In this document: positions 33,061 to 43,844 of the stretch, piece by piece
How positions within the stretch are numbered: position 1 is the first letter of the stretch
How the letters are laid out: each line of letters starts with the position of its first letter
From: Oxytricha trifallax
Taxonomy: Eukaryota > Ciliophora > Spirotrichea > Sporadotrichida > Oxytrichidae
DNA length: 64,000 nucleotides
Reading direction: 5' to 3'
Assembly: GCA_000711775.1 (NCBI GenBank)
Contig: ARYC01000710.1
Location: forward strand, 23,045-87,044
The notes under the pieces: generated by a model
Told to the model about the DNA's origin: nothing
Seen by the model: only the letters and a program-made list of their open reading frames with translations
Databases searched by the model: none
Position numbers and translations under genes: made by a program

Positions 33061-34951
33061 ATGGAATCAACTAAAAATGCGCGGGGAAACTCAAGAGACC
33101 ACAACAACTCTGGGGCATCCGGGGCTGATGCTGCTACTAACTCCAAAAAGAAGAACTAGCCAGCTCTCACTCAGTTCTTCAAGAAGTAACCTGAAGGTGC
33201 AATTCCTAAGGGGAGTGAAGCCAACAACAGAACAAGCGAGCAGTCAAACAGCAATGCATCTGCCAATGCAAATCATCACTCAGAACATGTTCAGACAAGG
33301 TATTGTTCCCTCTTAATATATTGATTTGGATCAAAATAATGAAACTTATCCACATTGATGAATAATCAGCACAGTTGTCTCAACAGAACAGAGATTCTCA
33401 GAACACCAAGGTTAACCAGATCAACTAAAACGGAGCTACAGGAGTAAACTCACTTCTCTAAACTCCCAAGAAGAAACTACTTGAAACTCCAAGTAAGAAG
33501 AAAACCTATGCTGATGAGCCTGATGAGATAGACATGAGAGAGATCTAGTCACTCGTTGACAAGAAAGTGAAAGAGTCTGCAGCAGCACAACAACAACTCT
33601 CACAGTCAGGTATCGAGGATTCTGCAATCAAGAGAAGCTTGAGACCCAGAAAAGTTGAGAACTACAAGAACATGCTGGAAGGAGATGAGATTACTTTGAA
33701 GACTATTCAAGATGAGCAAATCGAGGTTAAACGCAAGAAGAGAGAAGCTTCATCACAGAATCGCCTTGAAGACGAAGATGAGGACGAGGACATGCTGGAA
33801 GTAGGTCAACAGATCGAGAGAGCAAGTGACGATGAAGACGATGATGACTTTCCCATCTCTACAAGAAGAAGTGCTCGCAAGAGAACAAGACGCCAAGATG
33901 TCGATGAAGATGAAGAAGCTATTGAAGTTAATCAAGTGGAGAGTTCTGATGCAGAAGTTGAAATACCTGCAAATGACATTGATACAGAGTCCTACACTGA
34001 GGGCACTAACAAGAGAAAACAGAAACTTAAAGCCAAGAAATAGGTTTTAGATAAAAAGAAGAACAAGACTGAAGGAGATATTGATAAGGAAGATGCCGTT
34101 GAGGAAGAGGAAACTGTTTTTATTGATAATCTTCCAAATGATGAGTTTGAGATCAGACGTATGCTGAAAGAAGTCAAGAAGCACATAAAGAGTCTTGAGA
34201 AGCAGTTTTTTGAAGAGGAAGATTCTGAAAAAGAAGAAGAGTTAAAGCAGATTAACAACAATTCTAAGCATGAGGAAGCTCTGTAAGCATTCAAAGAGAC
34301 AAGTCACTTGAAGCAGTTTTGGTGTATTCCACTCTCTGTTAATGTGACAACTCTCGACTTTGATCTACTTGCAAAATCTTAAATGAAGCAAGGTGGCAGA
34401 CTCTTCGATGTCATCACCATTGACCCCCCATGGCAACTATCATCTGCTAACCCAACAAGAGGAGTCGCTATCGCCTATGATACTCTAAATGATAAGGAAA
34501 TTCTTAACATGCCTTTTGAGAAAGTATAGACTGATGGATTCCTGTTTATCTGGGTGATCAATGCCAAGTACAGGTTTGCTCTTGAAATGATGGAGAAGTT
34601 TGGCTATAAGTAAGTATCATGTCTCTTTTATTAATTCCTAAATTTAGACTTGTTGATGAGATCGCTTGGGTAAAGCAAACTGTGAATGGAAAGATTGCCA
34701 AGGGTCACGGCTATTACTTGCAGCATGCCAAGGAAACTTGCCTTGTTGGAGTGAAAGGAAACGTGAAGGGTAAGGCTCGCTACAATATTGAGAGTGATGT
34801 AATCTTCAGTCAGCGTAGAGGTCAATCCCAGAAGCCAGAAGAGATCTATGAAATCGCTGAAGCTCTTGTCCCAAACGGTTACTACCTGGAAATCTTTGGA
34901 AGAAGAAACAACCTGCACAACGGTTGGGTCACTATTGGAAATGAGTTATGA
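33061..34951 (+). CDS. MTA1: MTA1-like DNA N6-adenine methyltransferase (MT-A70 family)
   Basis: ATG at 33061, TGA at 34949. The C-terminal MT-A70 domain has the catalytic DPPW (FDVITIDPPWQLSSANPTRG) near 34420, then DGFLFIWVINAKYRFALEMM, a 38-bp intron (34610-34647), LVDEIAWVKQTVNGKIAKGH and YYLEIFGRRNNLHNGWVTIG. The intact DPPW points to the active subunit (MTA1) rather than MTA9 of the ciliate 6mA methyltransferase complex described in Oxytricha and Tetrahymena. The N-terminal half is acidic and basic low-complexity. Residues 33-40 (QPALTQFF, 33157-33180) are a textbook PCNA-interacting PIP box, whose leading Gln is a TAG codon. A small interruption at about 33300-33375 removes cleanly in frame. 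Confidence 0.85.
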
Positions 34952-35140
34952 GAATTCACCCCAAACAGCCATCATCAATTGTATGTGTTGCCTGATAATA
35001 AAGTTTATTTATTAAATGTGAAGAGATTCTTTGAGCTCTCTTAAATCACCTATCTCAAGCATTGGGTAGATAGTGATATTAAGAGTATCTAATCAGCCAC
35101 CAAGAAAGCTCTCACAATTTTTGTTGACAAGTGTGATTTT
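34952..35140 (+). other. Coding-like tail in frame after the MTA1 stop
   Basis: Directly after TGA the same frame stays open with coding-like composition (HHQLYVLPDNKVYLLNVKRF, then SQITYLKHWVDSDIKS, then ATKKALTIFVDKC). It may be a segment of another scrambled gene, read-through sequence, or chance. No partner segment was found. Confidence 0.3.
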
Positions 35141-35149
35141 TATATTTTA

Positions 35150-35616
35150 ACAAGTAGTTACTTTAATTCAAGATAAAAAAATTATAGTTTATATTCTAAT
35201 TATTCATTATTGCTGTCAGAATAATTTAGTGGGCAGAGAGGCTTATTTAATTATCAAATTAAAAAACATCTTTAGTTGTTAAATTTTAATGATATTATTT
35301 GTACAAATTTTACTATCTCTTTAGGAAAACTTTGATTAAGTCTTTTTATTAATCTTTTCCTTTCTAAGGTTTAATTATTCAAATATGTTTTCATATTCAA
35401 CAGATGATATATAAAATAGTGGTAATTTATTCTCAAGTTTTACTTTAAATGTTATTTAACTAATTCCTATATTTTTAATATATATTTTAAAGCAATATTA
35501 CTAATTAACTATGTCATTAAGTTTTAAAATAATATATTGTTTAAGAAAATAAATTTCTTAAATTTTTTATTGTTGTAATATCACATCAATTTAAAAGATT
35601 TACAATTGTTAATTCT
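35150..35616. other. AT-rich spacer
   Basis: Nothing recognisable between the MTA1 tail and the eIF3c stop. Confidence 0.5.
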
Positions 35617-38600
35617 TCATCTCCTTTGAACTGGATTCTATATAATCATATTTTATGTCTATTGACCCACGCTTGGCAGACCTCCAGTTTGCTTCATAAT
35701 TTGCTTCTACCTCTTGTTAGCATTGATGGCGAATATTTCATTTGCAGTCCTCTCCTTATAGTTGTAGATCTTGCCATCTCCGATCATATCGATTATTCTC
35801 TCATTGTTCTCTACCATTAACTCTAATTTGTCAACGTATTGCAAGCTGAGTTGTTGGAGCTCCTTCATATCGTTGGATTTATTATCAATGATTAAGAGCT
35901 CTCTGTTCTTGTCGAAGTGAGCTTGGATCTTGTTTCTCACAATCATTTTGCTTACGATTTGCATTAATTTTGATTCAGGTAGTTCAAACTGCTCAATAAG
36001 AGACTATAAGCCGAAGGAGTTGTAGTTCTTTGAGCTTCTGCAGAGAAAAGCCTTAAGTGAGGCTTCCTTGAATCTTTGGATAAGTTGTTATCTGTGGGGA
36101 CTCTAATCGCTTGAAAACTCTGGCATCTTAACTACCAATTTGATTGAGAAAATGTGATTGATTGCAGCTTTCCAGTTACTTCTATTGAGCTCCTTAGCGG
36201 CAAAGACTAAGTTATCTCTGTAGTTTTCAGCAGCTAGGACGAAAGCCTTTTGGTCATATTGATCAATAAGCTTCTTGAAGTTTTTGCTGATGATTTTCTT
36301 GTTGACTGAGAATTGATTTTCAGCAACATTTGGAATTTCAAGTAGCATAGCACTGATCATGTAGATGCAGTCAAGTTGATGAAGGTTGATGTGCATGTGG
36401 AATGGAATTTGTCTCTTTAATTCTTCTCTTTCAATTTCAATAGTCTTGTCTGGAGTTCTAAATTATAATATAGAATTTATTCATTTATGTTCTTGAGATA
36501 CCTTGAGCAAGGACTTCTCTTAGCTTTGCAGTTTAGCAAATATCAACCAATACATCATGAGCATCTTCGATCAAGCCAAGTCTGAAAGCTGACATACCAA
36601 TTTAAGTAATAGCTCTATTGTAAATTATTTGAGTTCCAATATCTTGTAAACTTATAATGTCAGCAATATGAGTTCTGAGTAAAAAGTCCTTTGCCTCCTT
36701 GAATCTATTGTGAATACTGTGATGGTAAACAATGTACAAAGCAGCTCTAATCTTCATTCTAGCGGTTCCATGAGCTGTAACTAAATCTACCAATTCTCTT
36801 AAAACCTTTGTGCTCTCACCGTTCATATAATAATAAACTCTTAAAACAATTCAAAGTGTATGGTGTGTTGTCAGCGTTACCGTTAACTTATTCACTGTAC
36901 TTCTTATAGATTGAGTCATTCTTATAATAAAGATGATCAAGTTTAATAACAGCAACTCTTGATGCCTTGCTCTTATCTTCGTTGGCCATTAAGAAGTCAA
37001 ATACCTTATCTAGAATAGACAAAAACTTGTTCTCATCTCTAAGTCTTAGGAGATAATCAATTTTTGTGTGAGGTGTACTTTAAAATGCTTTTAGCATTTC
37101 ATGATCTAGCTTTTCAATGAAGTTTGCGAGAGATGGGAGGATTGACTTTTCAATTTCAGCAGTAGCAGAAATCTGGTTTATATTTTCTTCTTCGCTTTCT
37201 TCTGCATCTTCAGCAGCTTCTTTTGCTTAGAGAAGTCTTTGCTCCTTTTAGAGATAAGTCTTTAATGATTCTTTCATTTGAGGAGTCTCGAGCAATTATA
37301 TTAAAGAATTGAGGTGCTCGTATGTGATTAACCATAATTCTCTGCCCATATAACCAAGAGCTGAGGTTTTGGCTGAATCAAACATAGAGTTCAATAGGTT
37401 AAGAGTTATCTCAACTTTTTGTCTAGCATCCTTAACTTGTTGCAAAATAAAAGTAAGAACTTATAAGTGGTACTTTGGATCAAATTTACCTCTCATTCTT
37501 TCATCTTATAGTTCTTTGAGCTTCTTAACAACATTGTCAGTTTTTGTGAAATCAATTGTCTGATAGTTAGATTTAATGTCCAAGACAGTTTCTTTAGCCT
37601 CTTTCTCGGTGCTAAATTAAAATAATAAACACTTTTTCTTATAATGCCTTAGATAGCCTTGGTGATTTGCTCGACCTTATCTTCTCCAGCCTTTTTATCT
37701 TTCTCTTTTTCAACAACTTTAGTTGTCTTCTTTTTGTTGAGAATATCTTGAAGATATTGTGGAAGTCTGTCCTTCTTAACCCACTTAAGTCTTCTTTGGG
37801 CAGGTGTCATTTGCTCTCTTGGAATCTTGAAGATATCGACTTCTTCCTCTTCACTGGACTCAGACTCCTCTGATCCTTCTTCTTCGTCGTAGTAAGACTC
37901 CTCATCTTCCTCGCCTGCAGCCTTGTCTTCCTCGTCACTGTTTTCAGATTCACTTTCTGAATCACTTAATAACTTTAATCTGTAACAAACATTTAGAATC
38001 CTTGGGCTTTTTGGCAACAACTTTCTTAGCATCTTCCTTTTTGGCAGCCTTCTTGTCTTCAGTCTTCTTAGTCTGAGCTTTAGCAGCTTTCTTCTCATCA
38101 TCACTCCACACTGGAGCGTCTCTGAACTTGGTGATTTAGTTTTCAAGAGTATTGTCAGCTGGTCCAGCAACTTGAACGTACTTCTTCATCTTTTGCTTGA
38201 GCTTGTTGAGAGAAACACTGTTAGTCTTGTTCAAATTCATCTTCTTTTCCTTTAATAAGGCGTTTGTCTCGTTTATGGCATCCTCGATTTTCACAAGTAA
38301 CCTTAGATATTAGATAGGTAAAATTCCATCCTTGCCGTGTTGGTAGATTATGCCACGGTTCTGGTTTGAATCTTTATCTAGTTCCTCTGCGAATTTCTCG
38401 AAGTCTTGCATTAAAGCTGAGAAATCGTTGTTCTTAAGATGTTCAACTATAATTTATTAGTGAAATCACATCTTTAAATTCTAATTTATATAAGGAGTTT
38501 TCTATATCTGTCATTAATGAATTTCCCTCCCCACCAATTTTTTGTTCTGAATAATTTTAAAGATGGTTTTTAATATCTTTGCTGATTGCATTGATATTCT

Positions 38601-38820
38601 CGAGTTGCTTATCACTCTTAGACACTATAGTTCTGTTTTCCTCTTCGCTCTCTGATGAGTCCTCGAAGTTTTTCATGTAATTTTTCTTTTGAGCAATAAC
38701 TGCCTTTTTACTGGCAACTGCAGTCTGTTGAGTCTGAGTTGGCTTCTTTTCGTCGTCTGATGAGTCACCACTTGACTCTGAGTCGGAGAGATCTCTTGCG
38801 CTTGCGAACCACTTGTTCAT
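35617..38820 (-). CDS. eIF3c: Translation initiation factor eIF3 subunit C
   Basis: ATG at 38820 gives MNKWFASARDLSDSESSGDS, the typical 'M.RFFA...SDSES' start of eIF3c. The N-terminal region continues with acidic Ser/Glu stretches and KVVEKEKDKK, then the helical PCI-containing region (MKIRAALYIVYHHSIHNRFK; RTHIADIISLQDIGTQIIYN; CIYMISAMLLEIPNVAENQF; SNWKAAINHIFSIKLVVKMP; YNSFGLQSLIEQFELPESKL) and the C-terminal winged helix. Stop TGA at 35617. eIF3c is a scaffold subunit of the 43S preinitiation complex and contacts eIF1 and eIF5. One IES (38442-38565) is resolved. Further small inserts near 37980, 37610, 37450, 36480 and 36850 are not all resolved. Confidence 0.85.
38442..38565. other. IES in eIF3c, pointer CATCTT
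   Basis: CATCTT (complement of 38560-38565 and of 38436-38441) bounds 124 bp. Joining gives DIKNHLKNNDFSALMQDFEK in frame. The insert contains a short CCCTCCCCACC patch between AT-rich flanks. Confidence 0.8.
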
Positions 38821-39057
38821 TTTTATCAAAATCTTTGCTTTATTAAATAATAATGAATTTAGATTAATATGGTAATGAGGCACAACTACCCACAATCATG
38901 ATATTTACCTAGTCATAAAGCCAAATTATAAGAATTCTAAATGAAATTGGAAATGCATTAATAATATAAAAAGGGAAGAGAAATAAATTCCAAATAACTC
39001 AATAAAAATCAGCAACACAACCGTTTATTTCATAATTGTAATATTACAAAAAACAAT

Positions 39058-39934
39058 GCAACAATTAGAATCTTGCGACACTTAATATTAAGAATGTGCC
39101 TTAGATCCAGATGAATTCAGAAATTATGGAATTGATCCAAATCAAAAATATTTATCCCAATAATTTATTTTAAGTGATAGGGATTTGACACCCCCCATGT
39201 TATAATTGCTTTAATTTTTTTCTTATTAGAACTTTATATGTATTTCGTCACAATTTAAACTAACTATACTAAAAATAAACATAGTATACGAAGGCGATCA
39301 CTGAACTGCCTTCAAATCTGGTAGCTATTTTGATGAGTATCGTTTACATGATAGTAGAGCCACTGACTCTCAGAGAATTAAGGAAGAAAGTTAAAAATCA
39401 ATGCAAATAGACAAAACGCACAGTAAAGAGCAAGTACAGGCAAGTCAAAAAGATAGCTATGTGCGGAAAGAAAGATAGAGCCAATCGTGGAATTAGAAAA
39501 GTAAAGAGTTTTATTTTTTTATATCATTCAGTTAAATGACTCTGCAATTTATAGTAAATTATTTTTTGTATAATTTATGACCACTGTGATTTATTATTTT
39601 TAAGAAAGGATCTGACTCCTAAAGCAATTATGAATGTAATGACATTGAAAGCAACGGTGCTTAAATGGGATCAAGTCACATAGGCATGATTGAATCTTTG
39701 TCAGAATACTACGGAAATATCAGCAACGACGGATTATCATTAAATATCAAAGAGGAAGATGAAAACGATCACAAGATGAAGTTTATTACTGATAGAGACA
39801 CAAGTGATTCTTCATCAGATGAAGAACATTTTATATTTATAAATATAATTACTGAAAGTAGAATTCAATCCTATTAATTTATTTTGAATAAAATTGTTTA
39901 AACAAGAAGATAAATATTAATACTGGCCAACTGA
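39058..39934 (+). CDS. Unknown Ser/Gln-rich acidic protein
   Basis: Coding-like segments in one orientation: MQQLESCDTQYQECALDPDE from 39058; SGSYFDEYRLHDSRATDSQR near 39320; IGMIESLSEYYGNISNDGLS near 39680, ending RDTSDSSSDEEHF and running to TGA near 39932. Inserts at about 39195-39310 and 39500-39605 are AT-rich and probably IESs or introns. No domain is recognised; the joining shown is approximate. Confidence 0.4.
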
Positions 39935-40145
39935 ATATATACAATCGATATCAAAATAAAATAGACTATTTTCCACATGAAATTATTGAAGATTTACTAT
40001 AACTATACTCTTTGGATTAATTTCATTTATTCTTGTTTTTTAGTAATATTCTTATTTTATTCAATAAAAATTAAACAAAAATTTGAGTTAAAAATCAACT
40101 AATAAAAATACTTATATTCTGTTTACTAAATTACTCTTGATTTAA

Positions 40146-42626
40146 TCAAATTTAGAACTGAGTGGTTTTGAGGTAAATCTAAGGATCCATATGATTATTC
40201 TCCTATGACCCCTAGTTTGATTACCCGAATTGATTGTCCTCCAGTGAGCTACTTTGCAAGTTGAAGAACTTCTGCTCGAATGCACTGATTTTATTGTTGA
40301 TCTCATGATTGTACTTGTACATCTCCCTGATGTTAAGAAGTATCTCAATGCCTCCATAAGCTTCAAATTGTTCTAAGTAGCCAAAGCATACATTCTAGGG
40401 ATCAATCGATTCACTTTCGTAATCGTGGTTAATAAGATCTCTGACAATGCAAGTCTCCAAGATGTGCACTTATATGTTAATCATCTTCAATGATTTCTCT
40501 TTGACTAAGTTTTGCAGGATTTTAGGGATTATGTCATAGGTTTGAAGCAAGAATTCCTTGTAGTGATCTTTGAGATAGAACAGCATTGTAGAGAAGAGCA
40601 AAAGCGATTGCAATCTCATTTCCTCACTAGCGTCTTGAAGCTTAAGGGAAAATCTATCTAAGATATACTGGATTCCCTTATCTATCAAATCTTGGCCATG
40701 ACCAAATGAAGAGGAGGCACATAAATTTTAGAGAATATTGCAAATTTGTAAGTCAAATTCTTCGCAATACACTGACAACTTTGGATCATTCCATTCAAGC
40801 ACTTTTTCAATGTAAGATGAGAGACCCATCTCAAAATTTAATGTCTATTAATATATAGTTAAGATCAATCTCAATCAAGTACTAAATGTCATGATCGTCT
40901 GAAGTAAGCATATTGTTTAACATAGTAAGAATCTATTTCATTCTCTCATAATTATCCAAATTTCTCTCGCTCTCTAAGATTCTATGAGTGATGTTGTAGA
41001 CCCAGCTAAATAATTGATACTCTTGATGGAGGCCACATTTGCGATCATACTGAATCAATAGCTTGCTGCACCTGTAAGACTTTTTCACTTTTGTGAAGAA
41101 GTTTAACTTATTATTAAATTGTAAATGCTTGAATATAAATTAAACGAATCTCTATTATATATTTAGAGTTCTATTTTTCTTAATAGTATAATTAATTTTT
41201 TATATCTTTTGTGAAGTTAATGATAGCTTCTAGGGAGTTATTTATGATTTGCTTATTTGCTCTATTATCTGGTAAGTGTAGTAGTCTAGCTAGAAAAGGA
41301 ATCAAATACTCATCTTCAACTTAATCTTCATAATTTTTGTCAAATTTATTTGAAACTTCCAATAGAAACCAAGAAGCAATGTCAAGGAACTCCTCATTCC
41401 CAATAAACAGCTTATTGCTAAAAGCGACAGAAAGCTTTGATATTAAGCGATGTTTCAGAATTTCTTGCCTTGCTCCTGGATTAGAGCTAGCCAAGTTACT
41501 TAAAATAGTAAGAATCTAGCAAGTGAGTTTACACAAGTAAACGATTTAGGCATTCATAGAATTTAAAATTATTCTTCCTAATATAAACATTTAGTCCATA
41601 AGCAGCATAAAGGGGGAATATTAAGATAAAAATAATTTTCGTTATTGCTAATGATCTTTTATTCATGCTCTTTGACCTTTGAGTCAATCATTAGAATCTC
41701 ACCTATAGTCTCAATCAAACTTGAAAGTCTGGCAATTATATTGCTATCCAAAAGTTCTTATTCCTGTTCTTTCTCAGCACCTGAGAAGTCTTCGATGAGC
41801 CACAAAATATTTGACAAAAGGGGATGAAATACAAAACCCTGTAGTTTAAAGATTAATTAAGAGAAGGTTTTCATGATTCCTTCATCTATCATAAAACTGA
41901 AAGCTTCTAAAATTTCATGATGTGAGTTTGGGAGATTTTCCTTAATCCTTTGCAAACTAATAGACAACTCATCAAAACTCATTCTAGCTTTTAGATTTAT
42001 ATTTCTAGGAAAAAGTATAATGCTAGCAATATATATGAAATTTAATCTAATTTTAATCATGCAATATTAAACTCCATCAAAGATTGAATCTAAATAAAGT
42101 GGTTAGTTTCTGCATGAGTTATTAATCAACAGATCTTCTATATTCATAGGATTATATACTTACAAAGAAAGACTTAGGATTATCAGCTTAAATTTTGTAA
42201 TCTCTTGCTATTATAGCAGGAATGCTTATATTTGGATGAATATTCTCAGCGTTTATATGGTTTCCTTGATTAAAGATATTTTGTTGAGGCATAACTCCTC
42301 CTTGACCTTGAGTCTGCTAGTTTAATTATTGATTCTGATTGGGTAAATTCTAGGTGAGGTTGATCATACGCTTTTTCTAAAGCAACTCATTTTTCTTAAT
42401 TTTTCGCAAGCTCACCATGAATTACTCCTTTTTAGCATAGCTCTCTATCATCTATTCATTGAAGTTTTTCTCACCTAAATTATACGTAAGATACTATTAT
42501 TTTTGCACAAAAATCTATCTTACCTGACTGCAAAACTTGTCTCACAGATGAAATGCTAGTATTGCCGAGGTGAACTTTGTTTTTCGAAGCAAACGGAAGA
42601 AGTCTTGTTTGTTGACCTGTTGCCAT
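40146..42626 (-). CDS. Divergent importin-alpha-like armadillo protein
   Basis: ATG at 42626 (MATGQQTRLLPFASKNKVHL). Near 42420 the reading KKEQFMVSLRKIKKNELLQK KR resembles the importin-beta-binding domain of importin alpha ('RRxxxxVxLRKxKKxExLxKRR'). Helical repeats follow: EILEAFSFMIDEGIMKTF, SNILWLIEDFSGAEKEQELL, DIASWFLLEVSNKFDKNYED, YLIPFLARLLHLPDNRANKQ. The reading ends with YLEQFEAYGGIEILLNIREM and TGA at 40146. Importin alpha adapts nuclear-localisation-signal cargo to importin beta; ciliates have several divergent paralogues. AT-rich interruptions near 42080, 41560, 41160 and 40840 break the frame. Armadillo motifs are weak, so another helical-repeat protein is possible. Confidence 0.55.
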
Positions 42627-42711
42627 GATTTAAATTGAATTTAAAATTTGAATATCACTTATTATTGATTCACATTGAATTAAGAGAGAGTTAAGGGTTT
42701 ACAATCCTAAA

Positions 42712-43762
42712 ACTTACTGTTGCAATAAAATCAGTTTTAACGTCTGCTGGACTACTAATTGTAGTCTTTGCCCAAGAGCAAGAATAAATAGATCGTTGAT
42801 GTAGATTTGATATCATACCCTTGTTCTCGAAGGTTTTCTCATTAATTTTCCAAATCATCCAATTCTTATCCTCTCCACAGCTTACCATGTAATCTCCAGA
42901 AGCATCAAAATCAATTTCTACATGAAATTAAATTAATATTACTGTACTTACACCAGACTGTTGACTCGTGACCTTCCATTGTGTAAGCACACATCCAATC
43001 ATCGATGCTATCCTCATACTTCCAGCACTTAATTGAATCATCATAGCTGGTTGAAAACAAGAGATTTTTCTCAGGATGCCATTTGACAAATTTCACATCT
43101 TAAGAGTGACCTGAGAGCACTGCAGCACATTCAAACTCATTTTCATCATTCTTCTCCCAAATCCAAATAGTCTTGTCTCTGCTGCAAGTTGCTAGGAATT
43201 AACCATCGTGATTCCAAGCTACACTCTTTACTTCGTTTTCGTGGCCCTCAAGCTGAGCAATTTGTTCAAACTCTGTGTTCACTAAATCCTATTTATTCTA
43301 ATTGAAATTAGATAAATAAATTATTAGTATCTCTATAACTTATAATTATAACTTATTCTTTTAATTTTCCATCTCCTAAAACCAAACTCCAGCTGTTCCA
43401 TCGAAACTGGCACTCGCAAGCATGCGTCCATCTGGATGCCACGACATATTTCTGATTGTTCTCTTATGCCCATCACTTAGTTGACACTACCAAAATAGCA
43501 TTAATAATACTCTCTGAAATTTTTATGTGAAATGATGCAATTTATTAAACTTAAACATTTCTCCATACTTTCAATGTAAGTTTGTTAGTGACTGAATCAT
43601 AAGACCAAACTTTTATCAATTTATCTGAAGAACATGAAGCAATAAGACTTCCTTGTGGGTTCCATGCCAGACACCATATTCTATCATCATGAGCTAAATT
43701 TTATAATAAATATACAGAAATGTTTTATTACCTTCCAAAGTGCTTAACTCTTAAAGTGCCAT
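42712..43762 (-). CDS. CIAO1: CIAO1 segment 1 of 5 (WD-repeat, cytosolic Fe-S assembly)
   Basis: ATG at 43762 gives MALQELSTLE, an intron, then [20 protein letters not shown] and [20 protein letters not shown], the first CIAO1 blades; later blades include [20 protein letters not shown] and [24 protein letters not shown]1 (Cia1) is the seven-bladed WD40 platform of the targeting complex that inserts Fe-S clusters into cytosolic and nuclear proteins such as DNA polymerases. The segment ends in TDFIAT plus a 5' splice site inside pointer ACTTACTGTTGC (42712-42723), and continues at 32954. The gene is thus split inside an intron. Several short introns lie between blades. Confidence 0.9.
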
Positions 43763-43844
43763 AATTAAACAAATGTTAACTAAATTATTACAATTATTAC
43801 TGAAATTAATAATAGTATTTAATAAAAATCTATCCATAGTAAAA

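Noticed and set aside
33436-34294. Minus-strand open frames within the MTA1 region
   Set aside because: Shadows of the acidic, repetitive MTA1 N-terminal region; no family match.
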